The position numbers and the translations under genes are program-made. DNA of 64,000 nt. Origin: Pycnococcus provasolii. Taxonomy: Eukaryota; Chlorophyta; Pseudoscourfieldiophyceae; Pseudoscourfieldiales. The notes under the pieces were generated by a model that was not told the DNA's origin, ran no database searches, and worked only from the letters and a program-made list of their open reading frames with translations. Of this stretch, positions 50,037-59,667 are shown piece after piece (the first letter of the stretch is position 1; each line of letters starts with the position of its first letter). The stretch covers positions 620,001-684,000 of the forward strand of contig CP150551.1 in NCBI GenBank assembly GCA_049487715.1, written 5' to 3'.

Positions 50037-51600
50037 CGCGTCAATCTCCGCCCACGGAGGTGCACGAAACGAGACACGAAGCTTGCACGTGCGTGTCCCG
50101 GTCGAGCGCAGCAGCTCGGAGTACGGCGTGACCGTCGCGCCGAGTTTCGGAACAACGAGGGGCGGAGACTCCGCCCTTCCTTCCCACAGCTGCACAACTC
50201 CCTCGGCGGCATTGTCCGCGATAGCGCTGACCGCTGACAGCGCTTTTCCCGCACCGAAGCTTTGCCACACGTCGATTTGCTTTGGATAGCAGCTGCGCTC
50301 GAAGCTGAGCTCGAAGCTGAGATCCACCGTTTCGGAAGTGCCCTGAGCAGATAAGCTGAGAATCGTCCACGCCGCGGCACTCGAGCCGTACCCCGTGGAA
50401 TCCGGTGGACCCACGAGCGCGCCTACGAGCCTTGCAGGCGATGCATCGGGAATTTCGCCATATTCGCTGCTCACATTGCTAATCGACCACACAAACATTT
50501 GAATCGAGTTGGTCACGGTGAGCGAAACTTCCTTCGCAGACACCGTCGCATGCGTTTCCGCTGAGACGAGCTCGAAGCGCAGAACGATCGGAGCTTCGGC
50601 AAAAGGAAGCTGCACGTTCACAGACTTAATGATGGATGCGGGGCTAGGATCTACCGTCACCTCGGCGATGGTATCCGCATCGTCGCCCATGCCGCCCGCG
50701 GATATTCGCATCGTGCCGCTCGCGCCAAGCGCGAAATTCACAAGCTCAAAGCTGACGACGGTGTCGATAGGGGCAATGGAATTGGGTGTGGGAGAAAGCA
50801 CCACGATATCGGGCTGCATTTCCGTGCAGCGCTCGCACAGCTCGTATGACGATGGGCAGTTGATGACGAGAGCCTCGGATTGCACTTCGAGCGAGCCGCC
50901 AAGTTGCGGGCACACACGCCAGCTCCCTGCGACGAAGATTGACAGGTCACCTGTCGCATTGCAATGGTGCTTGAGGCACGCGGGATGCTCGACGCGCGCA
51001 CGAGTCACGTCGAAGCACCGGCTTGTCACTTCCTTCGTCTCCAGATACCCCAAGGCTGCTCGACTTGCCACTCGAGTGCTGCGACAATCTTCCACCGCGT
51101 CGGCGATCCCGTCGCTCCACGGAAGGCTAGCGGAATCCTCGGCGGAAGCTGGGTAGAGCGAGTACGGGAAAGTTATCGGGCAGAAGTCGTGCAGCTCCGA
51201 GTATCCGCCGAGATGCGCCTCGGCTGGCCGGGTAAAGTATTGGAACGCCGGCGGAAGCGTGCGCGTGAAGCCCGCTGGGTGGTCCGCCACGAGGCACTTT
51301 CCCTTTTGAGTGCGGTCGGCGTTGCAGCGCAACTTTGTCGCTGCATCACCGCTGTCAAATACCCGTCCACAGAGAGCATTTGCAGTGCGAGGGCACACGT
51401 ACGCGCGCGCCGTTTTCATCGGACTGCGCGAGGAAGGAGGCGGCCGCGGTGGCCATGTTTCGGAGGTGTTTCGTCCCCAGGAGGGAGGGAGTAGAGTGCT
51501 GGGAGGGGCAGCGGGAGGGGAGGAAAAGGGCGACGACCAGAACAGACCAGAAGGGGAGCCAAGGAAGGCGTTCGGCTCCACCACGCTAAGGGGGATGAAT
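49957..51600 (-). pseudogene. Leishmanolysin-like (M8) C-terminal fragment
   Basis: A minus-strand frame (start near 51593) encodes ~545 residues. It has the Cys-rich C-terminal half of an M8 metallopeptidase: [76 protein letters not shown] and INCPSSYELCERC. Ig-like/beta-sandwich repeats follow. The zinc motif HExxH and the rest of the catalytic domain are missing. The 3' end runs through an 80-bp segment shared with 54551-54635 into the satellite. The part above 51039 is also the left arm of a large inverted repeat. I read it as a captured gene piece, not a working enzyme. Confidence 0.7.
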
Positions 51601-51876
51601 AAACCGACCTTTTTCCGCACCCCTCACGAAACCCCGAACCCGCGCGATCAATTCTCGGTTTATTCATCGTTCCCCGGGGGAACGTCCCCCAGGGGAACGT
51701 CCCCCCGGGGAACGAGTTTGGTTTTCCCAGAACTCGTCCCCCAGGGGGACGTTCCCCCGGGGAACCGTTCCCCCAGGTTCCCCGGGGCAGGAGGGAAATG
51801 ACCAGCATGCATAACCTGCACGCGTAACCGGAAACAGAATTGAACTTCCCACAAACAGCGGACGCTCTGGTCGGCT
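51039..51876. repeat. Left arm of the large inverted repeat
   Basis: Inverse complement of most of 52466-53459. It starts at the codons for GYLE and ends at TCGGCT. Confidence 0.88.
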
Positions 51877-52465
51877 TGCAAGAGCTTGCAAGCAGGTCTT
51901 GCAAGCTCACCTTCGTCGCCACCATGTTCTTCTTCTTCGTCCGTGAGTGTTTAGGTCGGTTGGTCAGGATGGGCATCCTGACCAATGGACCTAAACTCCC
52001 GACTAGGGATTCTTGCAAAAGGTCACCTTATTTTTAAGGGCGAGATGCGTTGGTGCCTTGCCCTTCCCGCAAGACCGCTTCCAAATACCGAGCAAGGGGC
52101 GTTGAGTGGAGCCGTAAGGCGGGGTACCGCATCTCCTTTTTGGAGGTGTCTTTTTTCCACCAAAAAAGACACCTCCAGGGAGATCCTCCAGGGTCTCTTT
52201 TCGAGACCCTCGACCTAAAGCTCTCGAGAGAAAGCGCAAAATTCCCTCCCGACCTACCCCCCCCCCCCCCCCCTTCCTCCCGGTAACCTTCTCAATCGCA
52301 TCGCAACATCGCTATCGCTGAATAGGACGTCCGGCACATCATCAAAAAAGTGCTTGAACTGTTCAAAAAACCATTCAAAAGACTCAATGTCTTCGTGAAG
52401 AACCAAAGAGATGGCCAACGGAATGGTCTTCCCGGAGCTGTCCACGGTCGTTAGAGCCCCAAACT
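51877..52465. other. Spacer of the inverted repeat with strong hairpins
   Basis: Three hairpins stand out. GTTTAGGTC ... GGTCAGGATG-GG-CATCCTGACC ... GACCTAAAC at 51946-51994 is a long imperfect stem. GGAGGTGTCTTTTTT with a 5-nt loop and exact complement lies at 52143-52178. GGGTCTC-TTTTC-GAGACCC-type arms lie at ~52190-52208. A C-run of ~18 follows at 52257-52274. Apart from the MULE fragment I see no gene. Confidence 0.6.
52254..52445 (-). pseudogene. MULE transposase fragment
   Basis: The minus strand reads VDSSGKTIPLAISLVLHED, IESFEWFFEQF and DVPDVLFSDSDVAM. This is the core spacing of the MULE transposase domain (D-x-x-GK-x-x-PLA ... E-x-x-ESF-x-WF ... P-x-V-x-x-SD-x-D-x-AM), covering the central part with one catalytic Asp. 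It has no start and ends in the poly-C run, so it is a ~50-residue remnant. Confidence 0.65.
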
Positions 52466-53459
52466 AGCCGACCAGAGCGTCCGCTGTTTGTGGGAAGTTC
52501 AATTCTGTTTCCGGTTACGCGTGCAGGTCATGCATGCTGGTCATTTCCCTCCTGCCCCGGGGAACCTGGGGGAACGGTTCCCCGGGGGAACGTCCCCCTG
52601 GGGGACGAGTTCTGGGAAAACCAAACTCGTTCCCCGGGGGGACGTTCCCCTGGGGGACGTTCCCCCGGGGAACGATGAATAAACCGATCAATTCTCACCC
52701 GACCTTTTTCCGCACCCCTCACGAAACCCCGAACCCGCGCGATCAATTCTCACCCGACCTTTTTCCGCACCCCTCACGAAACCCCGAACCCGCGCGATCA
52801 ATTCTCACCCGACCTTTTTCCGAGGGGGGGATAATGGTCAGATGAAGTGAGCAAGAAAAGGCAAAAAGGGACTACCAACTCACTCCCCCCCGGGTCCGGG
52901 GATCCCCCTTAGCGTGGTGGAGCCGAACGCCTTCCTTGGCTCCCCTTCTGGTCTGTTCTGGTCGTCGCCCTTTTCCTCCCCTCCCGCTGCCCCTCCCAGC
53001 ACTCTACTCCCTCCCTCCTGGGGACGAAACACCTCCGAAACATGGCCACCGCGGCCGCCTCCTTCCTCGCGCAGTCCGATGAAAACGGCGCGCGCGTACG
53101 TGTGCCCTCGCACTGCAAATGCTCTCTGTGGACGGGTATTTGACAGCGGTGATGCAGCGACAAAGTTGCGCTGCAACGCCGACCGCACTCAAAAGGGAAA
53201 GTGCCTCGTGGCGGACCACCCAGCGGGCTTCACGCGCACGCTTCCGCCGGCGTTCCAATACTTTACCCGGCCAGCCGAGGCGCATCTCGGCGGATACTCG
53301 GAGCTGCACGACTTCTGCCCGATAACTTTCCCGTACTCGCTCTACCCAGCTTCCGCCGAGGATTCCGCTAGCCTTCCGTGGAGCGACGGGATCGCCGACG
53401 CGGTGGAAGATTGTCGCAGCACTCGAGTGGCAAGTCGAGCAGCCTTGGGGTATCTGGAG
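52466..53459. repeat. Right arm of the large inverted repeat
   Basis: Near-identical inverse copy of 51039-51876. It is longer because of extra 55-bp units and ~60 bp at 52826-52905. Confidence 0.88.
52687..52822. repeat. 55-bp tandem repeat
   Basis: GATCAATTCTCACCCGACCT begins at 52687, 52741 and 52796. The same unit occurs once in the left arm (51605-51657) in the same, not inverted, orientation. There it is bracketed by GATGAATAAACCGA and TCGGTTTATTCATC. Confidence 0.85.
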
Positions 53460-54219
53460 GAGGAGACGGGGAAGAAGTTCGACCTCGAGTCGGACACGTT
53501 CACCGTCGGCGCGCTGCTCGAGATGAAGGTGGTAGACTTCAAGGATCGCATCGTTGCCGTGAGCACAGAGGCAACGCAGGAGGCTGCTCTCGAGGGATTG
53601 CTGCAGAAGGTTCAAACCAAGTGGGCCAACATCGAATTCGTCGCGCTGCCGTACAAAGATGTGAAGGACGTGTATATTCTCGGCGGCATTGATGAGGTCA
53701 TGACCGCCTTGGAAGATTCGTTGGTGACGATGTCCACCATCACGGCTTCACGTTTCGTGGCGGGCATTCGCAATGCCTGCACAGCACAGGTCGTCATCTC
53801 CGTAAGTCAGACGTACTGGTGCGCCGCGACGACACAGTGCCTCGAGCAGACGGAGCGCCCCACCAAGGATGCGCTGGACGAGTGTCGCAAGGTCAACCTC
53901 GACTACAAATTCATGGCAAAGTTCTTCTCGGGACTTGCGCAGTGCGGCGCGTGGGCGTGCTTCGATGAGTTCAATCGCATCGATATCGAGGTGCTATCGG
54001 TCGTCGCGCAGCAGCTTGGTGGACGAATTCGTTCTCAAGACGATCCAGCTGCACGAGACATTCAACGTTCGATTCGGAGTCATGCTCGTGGGTCCCACGG
54101 TTGGTGGCAAGACGGTCGTGTATCAGTGTATCAGACTTTCGACTTTCAAGACTCTCAAGGCGGCGATGACGATGCTCCGTGAGCAGCAGAAGCACAAGGA
54201 CGACACGTACCATTTGTAA
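52914..54219 (+). pseudogene. Leishmanolysin / collapsed dynein heavy-chain chimera
   Basis: The plus-strand frame first repeats the M8 piece, then at 53459 switches to dynein heavy chain. The linker region comes first ([56 protein letters not shown]). Shortened pieces follow: [11 protein letters not shown], then [20 protein letters not shown], the AAA1 Walker-B region. After a frame change near 54020 comes [20 protein letters not shown] with GGKT, a dynein P-loop block. In an intact ~4500-residue heavy chain these blocks are hundreds of residues apart, so internal DNA has been deleted. It cannot encode a motor. Confidence 0.72.
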
Positions 54220-54236
54220 AATTTGTAAAGACATGA

Positions 54237-54550
54237 TTACTTATCGACTGAAAACACCTCCAAAAATCGCCCCCATTTGTCTTCCCCATTCATTGAATCC
54301 AGCACGTTCTTCACCCTGACGTCGATCGGAAACGCGCCCGGAAATCCGAACGACGCTGGCATGTAGAGCACGATCAGCATCTCCGTGGCATTTGCGGTAA
54401 TGTTGAGCGTAAGGGACGACGAACCCCTCAGCACGCCGTGCTTCGCGCTGGGATGTAAGCCCGTGCTAAAGCCGCTGACTTGCCGAAGCTCCCAGACGAG
54501 CAGGCTTGTTCCCTGGTTCGTGACTTTCAATGAATCGTGCGCAACGCCCC
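54237..54550 (-). pseudogene. Beta-sandwich ectodomain fragment
   Basis: At the 3' end of the minus-strand frame, LKVTNQGTSLLVWELRQVSG, SLTLNITANATEMLIVLYMP and AFPIDVRVKNVLDS look like an extracellular beta-sandwich repeat, possibly from a secreted or receptor protein. It is joined to the TTI1 piece through the shared 80-bp segment. Family not identified. Confidence 0.45.
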
Positions 54551-54635
54551 CAACCTGAACCGCGATGTGCAGCCCCCCCCCCCCACCCAGAACTTCCAGT
54601 TTTGGTGGCATCTCGCGGTCGCCCAACATGCGAAC
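54551..54635. repeat. Second copy of the shared 80-bp segment
   Basis: Same sequence and orientation as 49957-50036, with a C12 run. Confidence 0.9.
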
Positions 54636-55461
54636 ATACTTGAGCCAAAAAGCCAACCTGGGCGCCGCCTGCTCGGCGAACAGGCGTGCGAGGAATGCAG
54701 AGTCGCATGCCGCGCATATGGCCACGAGTGCATCAAGGCCCGCGTCAAGCACGCCGCTGCGTCCGTCGTCGAGTGTCGCCACCACGCCCGCCCACGCAGA
54801 GGCAACTCGTGGTAGCAGGATATTCGGGCGCAAAGTGGGAATGCGTGCCTCCTGCTCTTCCTCCCCCTTGCTCGTCCTTGCGTAGCAGCATCGCCGCGCC
54901 GCGCTCTGCAGCCAGCAAGCCGCGCATCGAAGCCACAATCACGTCGAGCTCACGTCGAGCCTCGCGTGGCGGAACGCTGTTGTCACCGAGTGCGTGCATA
55001 CATGCATCTGCGGCTGTGGTGCACAGCTCGGTGGCAGCATCCACGCGCTGGACAAGCCGCTGGCCTTCGTCTGGCGAGCAATTTGATGCACGGTGCACGA
55101 CATCGTTGGCATCTGCGGTGCATGCATCGCACAGATGCCTCAGTGCTCCAACGAACCTCGCGCGATCCGAAATTCGCCAGCTTCGCCGCTCGCCGTACGA
55201 TGTCACAGCCGCAACGGCGGTCGTTAGCGGCTCGCGTAGCAAAGGGAGCAGCGAGGAATTCACGTACGGACCGACAGTCACCTTCTCCTCCTCGTCGTCG
55301 TCAGCCTTCGCAGCCTTGGTTCGTGCCGCCGCAAACGCGCCGAGACAGGTCTCGAAAAGGGCAGGCGCATTGCATATCCAGCCATGCTGTTCAGCGCCGT
55401 CCACATGCTCGCCCTTGCGCACGAGCTTGCGCGCGCGCGACTCACCCTCTCTAAGGCTTGC
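54636..55461 (-). pseudogene. TTI1 (TELO2-interacting protein 1) C-terminal fragment, frameshifted
   Basis: Two minus-strand frames join at a GGGGG run near 54870: LRKDEQGG in one and EEEQEARIPTLRPNILLPRV in the other. The joined segment has the HEAT-repeat pattern of TTI1: SLLPLLREPLTTAVAAV, RRELDVIVASMRGLLA, and LLPRVASAWAGVVATL, LARLFAEQAAPRLAFWLK. TTI1 acts with TELO2 and TTI2 to mature PIKK kinases. Only ~270 residues remain of ~1000+. There is no ATG, and the 3' end is replaced by unrelated sequence. The one-base break in a G-run could also be a sequencing error, but the truncation would remain. Confidence 0.55.
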
Positions 55462-56255
55462 TCACAACGCATCTACAACGTAGTCGGTGTGCATCATCAC
55501 GAGAAGGTCCGTGCGACCTGCGCTGATACCAGCACTTTTGCAGAACGCGCTCGCGCAGCGGCGAGGAGCATGCGACGCATGGAATCGCGCGACGACGACG
55601 ACGACGACGTTGCGGCGGAGGGCCCTTCACCTCTTCAGGTATGTAGATGGGGATCCGTCGGAGGGCGATCCCTGATTGCCCTGACTCGGAGAGGTTTTTT
55701 GGGATCCCGGTCCGACCGGAGCAACGCACGCCGCGCGTGACGCGGGAGCGCGTGCAACCAAGGGTGGTGCGTTACACGCAAGCGCTTCGCGTGCAACGCG
55801 AACGGTTGACGTGTATGCGTTGACCACGCCGACGCGACCAGCTGCGACGGAGGGCGGCGTCGTGGTCAGAGTGGTGTACGCCATGAGCAACTGAAGCTCC
55901 AGGAGGAGCCATGCGTGCCACGTTTCATCCGCCGCAAATTGGGTGATGTCGAGGACGTGTCTCACATATGTACCAACGCACAAGAAACGGGCCGCATAGC
56001 AGTGCCACGACGACGCTAACATTTTGGAGTTGATTTTGCTTGGTGAGGATGACGACTCACGACGACGTCGCTCACCTTTTTGGAGACGGAAAGATGGGAA
56101 ATGACTTGAGCGATGTCGACTCTGAGCCTTGCCTTCAAGTGGCCTCCTGTCGGTCTTCTACGACATTGAAACCCAAGCTCTTCTTCCGGCTCCATGTTGA
56201 TTGAAAGTAGGTTGATTCAAATAGAAAAACTGTAGCGATTCTTTGTGTTACTCTT
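55462..56255. other. Region without a recognised gene
   Basis: A minus-strand frame with an ATG at 56022 (to 55627) encodes ~131 residues of no recognisable family and is probably debris. 55625-55720 contains, on the minus strand, ACCGGGATCCC-AAAAAA ... GACGGATCCCC, a copy of the motif at 56856-56920. Confidence 0.4.
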
Positions 56256-56837
56256 TTAAAAACTTAAGTAATATGTGTGCGGACTTCCAACACTAGCTAG
56301 TGTGGCGGCGAGCTCAAGCCGTCCTCTTTCACTACTACACGTAAGACCGCCATCCACATCCCCCGAGTACTGAATGTTACGTCCGTACTTCCGCCCGCTT
56401 TCGTGCCACTTGCCACCGTCCGCTCTTCGCGGCGCCTGATCAACCCAACACGTCAGGAAATTCGAAAAGGCGCATTCATATAATTGTGATTCGAGCTGTT
56501 CCAATACACTCCGTGATATCCTTGGCGCAAAGTTGGCAGATACTCGGATGGTCCTCCTCCCGACGCAGTCGGCGTCGAAGCACGAGCGAGTGGAGAGCAC
56601 TCGCGGAAACTGCGACGAATTCTCCGTAGTCGGCGCTGCATCAATGGCAATAGACGCGACTTGGCAAAGGATTTGATAAGCCACAGTCCTGCGCCGTCGC
56701 GCCGTCGTCTCGTGACGATGCCGAGCCGCGCGCGCGGCCGCGCGCCGTGGGCGACTCGGCTTGCCGACTACTACATTCAATGCTCTGGTTATGGTGATAG
56801 AGAACACAACAAAAACAACAAACCACAACACAGCCAT
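56256..56837 (-). CDS. Small hypothetical protein with N-terminal hydrophobic segment
   Basis: From the ATG at 56837, 193 residues: a signal-like start (LWFVVFVVFSITITRAL), an Arg-rich stretch, then Cys-containing sequence (ISRSVLEQLESQLYE, SNFLTCWVDQAPRR). I recognise no family. The start abuts a dispersed GGGATCCC repeat, and codon use gives no clear coding signal. It may be a gene fragment or chance frame. Confidence 0.25.
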   Translation of the reverse strand: MAVLWFVVFVVFSITITRALNVVVGKPSRPRRAAARAARHRHETTARRRRTVAYQILCQVASIAIDAAPTTENSSQFPRVLSTRSCFDADCVGRRTIRVSANFAPRISRSVLEQLESQLYECAFSNFLTCWVDQAPRRADGGKWHESGRKYGRNIQYSGDVDGGLTCSSERGRLELAATLASVGSPHTYYLSF

Positions 56838-56843
56838 CTACTA

Positions 56844-56925
56844 TATGTGCGCAACCGGGATCCCCGCGGGGCAAAAAATTTCCTCGACTAGGGGAAGAAT
56901 CCAGCGACGGATCCCCTGCATAAAG
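56844..56925. repeat. Dispersed ACCGGGATCCCC element
   Basis: TATGTGCGCAACCGGGATCC, then GCGGGGCAAAAAATTTCCTC and ACGGATCCCC. Related copies lie at ~42758 (+) and ~55640-55715 (-). It probably represents termini or pieces of one repeat family. Confidence 0.6.
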
Positions 56926-57074
56926 GTTTTATTCGAAGGTCCATCTGGATCACCTCGGGAGTTTTTCGGGATGTTTTTTTTCTGGAATTGGAACCCCCAG
57001 CCAGCCAGCCGAGCCGTGGTTTTGTTAATTTTTATTCCCCTGAGAGCGCTCAGACAGTCAGATGTGGGCCGAGC

Positions 57075-58808
57075 TGTGGGAGGTTCGCGAGGACTCGAGA
57101 ACCTCATCGTCCACAGGATGGCGCCGTGCGCATTTGGCGTCCACACCAGAAGTGCGCGACTGCCACCGCCGCCAAGGGCGCGGGGGGCACATCTTCGAAT
57201 CGCCCGCGTGGTAAGGCTTCGACCTCGACTGCAGCAGCTGCTGCATCGCGCAGTTGGGAGATGGCACACCGCCTACACTGCGACATGTTCCCATCCTCGC
57301 CTGACGGTGTCGACGCCAGTGCCGGCACTGCCAACAGAGGTGCCAACGCATCAGCTGGCGCCGCTTCTAGAAAAAAGCCTCCCGTACCCGCACTGGTGTG
57401 GGCGTCTTTCACCTGCGATGACCGGCGTGTGGTGGCGTCGGCGTCGGACTTCTCGCTTCGCATCTTCGACGCCTGGACTGGAGAGCCGCAAAGTGTGTTG
57501 CGTAGCCATGTGTCGGACGTATTCGTGCTGAACACGCACCCATGGCACCCTCACATAGCCATATCAGCTGGATACGACGGAGTGGTTGGGATGTGGGATG
57601 TGGCGCGTGGCGTGGCCATTAACCAGTGCCAACCTCTCGAGGTGGACCCGAGCCGCTGCGCAGGCGAACGCAACTCGTATCTCGACGGCCAGTGGAGCCC
57701 TGACGGGTCAATGTACATCTGCACGGATGGATACGGGCAGGTGTTCGTTCTCGGCGACATGGTGCTGAGACGGCTGCTCGATGCGAGTGCCGCTCACTTC
57801 TGCCAATTCCACAAATTCGTGCAGCCCACCGCCACCGCCACCGCCACCGGCGGCGTTGCGGGTGCCGAATCAGATCCAAATGCACCAGACGCGCGGGCGC
57901 AGCCACCGGAGCCACCAGGACCGCCGCAGCGCGTGCTGTGCATGGTGGATGGAACAGCGTATCCGCCATCGTACACGAACAGCTATGCACGAGGCACGCT
58001 CGAGGCGGATGGATTTGGCGAGCGCGAGGTTGTGATCCGCCCAGACCCGCTCGGCCAGTCGGTATCCTCGCCATGGTCCGATGTGGCTGACACGGTTGCG
58101 TACGAGAGGTCGCTGAATCATCTACGCACCATCCTCGGTGGCGCTCATGGAGGCATGATGATCCGATACCCTTCCCACGCCGTGGCAGAGCGCGACGCGG
58201 CACTCCCTCGAATCACGATGCGATGGGAAATGGGCGGTGGCGTGCTTGCACCAGACGCCTTGGCAGCTCGCAACAATTTGGTGCAGCAGACGACACTCAT
58301 TTGGGGCAATGCTGCTTTGCTAAATGGCGCCGGAGGTGCCCCACCAACAGCTGCAGGTGTCGGCGTCACCGCCGCCGCGGCAGCCGGTGCAGGTGCCGGA
58401 GCCAGCGGTGCTGCTGGACCATCGAGAAGGACAGCTGGCGCAGCAGGGGGAGCGAGGCGTGCTGGAGCAACCCGCGGTCGCCAATATGTCATTATTGACG
58501 ATGAGGAGGAGGATGAGGACAACGACATTGAAATGGAGTACGGCGACGACCCGGAGGATGACGAGGTGGATGAACTTCGACGTACATCGACTGCGCGTCA
58601 GCAGAGGCGTGCACGACGCGCAGCGGCAACGGGTGCTAGCCAACGTGCTCGTCGCGCACTTCGAACGATCGACGACGACGAAGGCGATGAGGATGCAGCG
58701 CAGCCGGATGGTGATGCAGGTAGCGTGCGCGCTGCACTGCGCGAGGCTCTGTCTAGTTGCCGACACGAGATTGAGGCGCTCAGCGCGGTGTCTGCCGCGC
58801 TGCGATGA
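57075..58808 (+). pseudogene. 5'-truncated BRWD/PHIP-like WD40 protein gene
   Basis: The frame lacks an upstream ATG and enters homology inside a WD repeat (QDGAVRIWR); the first ATG is 57261. The WD block is typical of BRWD/PHIP proteins: VWASFTCDDRRVVASASDFS, LRIFDAWTGEPQSVLRSHVS, VFVLNTHPWHPHIAISAGYD, GVVGMWDVARG, and QWSPDGSMYICTDGYGQVFV. A poly-Ala/Gly segment, an acidic Asp/Glu patch and a basic tail follow. The bromodomains that define the family (usual length >1300 residues) are absent, and the frame stops at 58808. It may be a remnant or a short expressed paralogue; the missing 5' end favours a remnant. Confidence 0.6.
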
Positions 58809-58959
58809 TGGAGCTGCGCAAATTCGTCTGACGAACTTTGAAGAAGCGGTGAACAAGCTTGTGTTTGCACAGCTAAAACAGCTAAAGTTTATGTAGTTTA
58901 TGTGTAAAAATTATTCCTTGTTACTCTGCAAATTAAAATTAAATGTTTCCCACCGTCAA

Positions 58960-59277
58960 TTAAAGCCCACGTTCACGTTTGCGACGTTTGCGACGCGCCG
59001 CGTTCTCCCAAAAGGTTTTGCGGGTATGGCACGTCTCGCACATCGCTGTCGTGTTCCATACTTCATCCTCGCCACCATCCGCTCTAGGGATCGTATGATC
59101 CAATTCAAACAAAGCATCACGAAAATAGCGGTCACAGTTTGAGCATTTCCACATCTGCCTTGATGCTACCGCCAACCTCTCCCCCCGCGTGATTTTGGTC
59201 GGCGGCAGCCTTCCGCGGCGGCGCGGCGGTGCTGCTGCTGCTGGTGCTGCTGCTGCTGGTGCTGCTGCTGCTGGTGC

Positions 59278-59309
<32 letters not shown>

Positions 59310-59517
59310 ATGATGATTCCCCTCCAGCTCCTGCGGCTGGTGCGACTGTCAACCGTTCACGCTTGACGGGCACCGACGGGTCGAGCAGGTCGTCGTCGTC
59401 GTCGTCGTCTGATGACGATGAGTCCATCGTCAGATCAACTGTCATTGCTGCCATAAGCAAGCTCGCTAAATATTTGTATCGCTTCATACGCGCGCTTATT
59501 TCGTCAAAAGAAAGCAT
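58960..59517 (-). CDS. HNH-nuclease-domain protein with poly-Ala tract
   Basis: The ATG at 59517 gives 185 residues. Residues ~32-95 are Ser/Asp- and Ala/Pro-rich (repeated PAAAA from a GCT/CTG repeat, 59229-59300). The C-terminal ~75 residues form an HNH fold: WKCSNCDRYF (first Cys pair), FELDHTIPRADGG (H-x-x-P, metal site), VWNTTAMCETCHTRKT (N and second Cys pair), then a basic tail. HNH proteins of this size occur in mobile introns, phages, giant viruses and some host genes. No partner is evident nearby. Confidence 0.75.
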
Positions 59518-59667
59518 GGCGCGAGAATGAGTATGTGAAAAAACTCGACAGTTGACAACTCAAATTGGGGAGGGGGGAACATGTGAAAAAACTCTACAAT
59601 TCAAATTGGAAAGGGGGAGGGAGCAGATGTGAAAGACTAAGCGAAAACAAATTGGTGATTTTTTTTT

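Larger units (their letters stand above)
51039..53459. mobile_element. Foldback / Pack-MULE-like element with long inverted arms
   Basis: The left arm (51039-51876) and right arm (52466-53459) are near-identical inverted copies containing the leishmanolysin-like segment, a GGGGGAACGT-type repeat block and AACCGGAAACAGAATTGAAC. The arms differ mainly by a 55-bp unit present once on the left and more than twice on the right. The ~590-bp spacer carries a MULE transposase fragment and strong hairpins. Capture of host gene pieces between or within inverted termini is typical of Pack-MULEs, and long inverted arms are typical of foldback elements. Outer target duplications could not be identified. 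Confidence 0.65.

Noticed and set aside
51416-52018. 200-codon minus-strand frame through the GGGGAACGT repeats
   Set aside because: Gly/Pro-rich repeats from the inverted-arm repeat block, no start of its own and no family; treated as repeat DNA.
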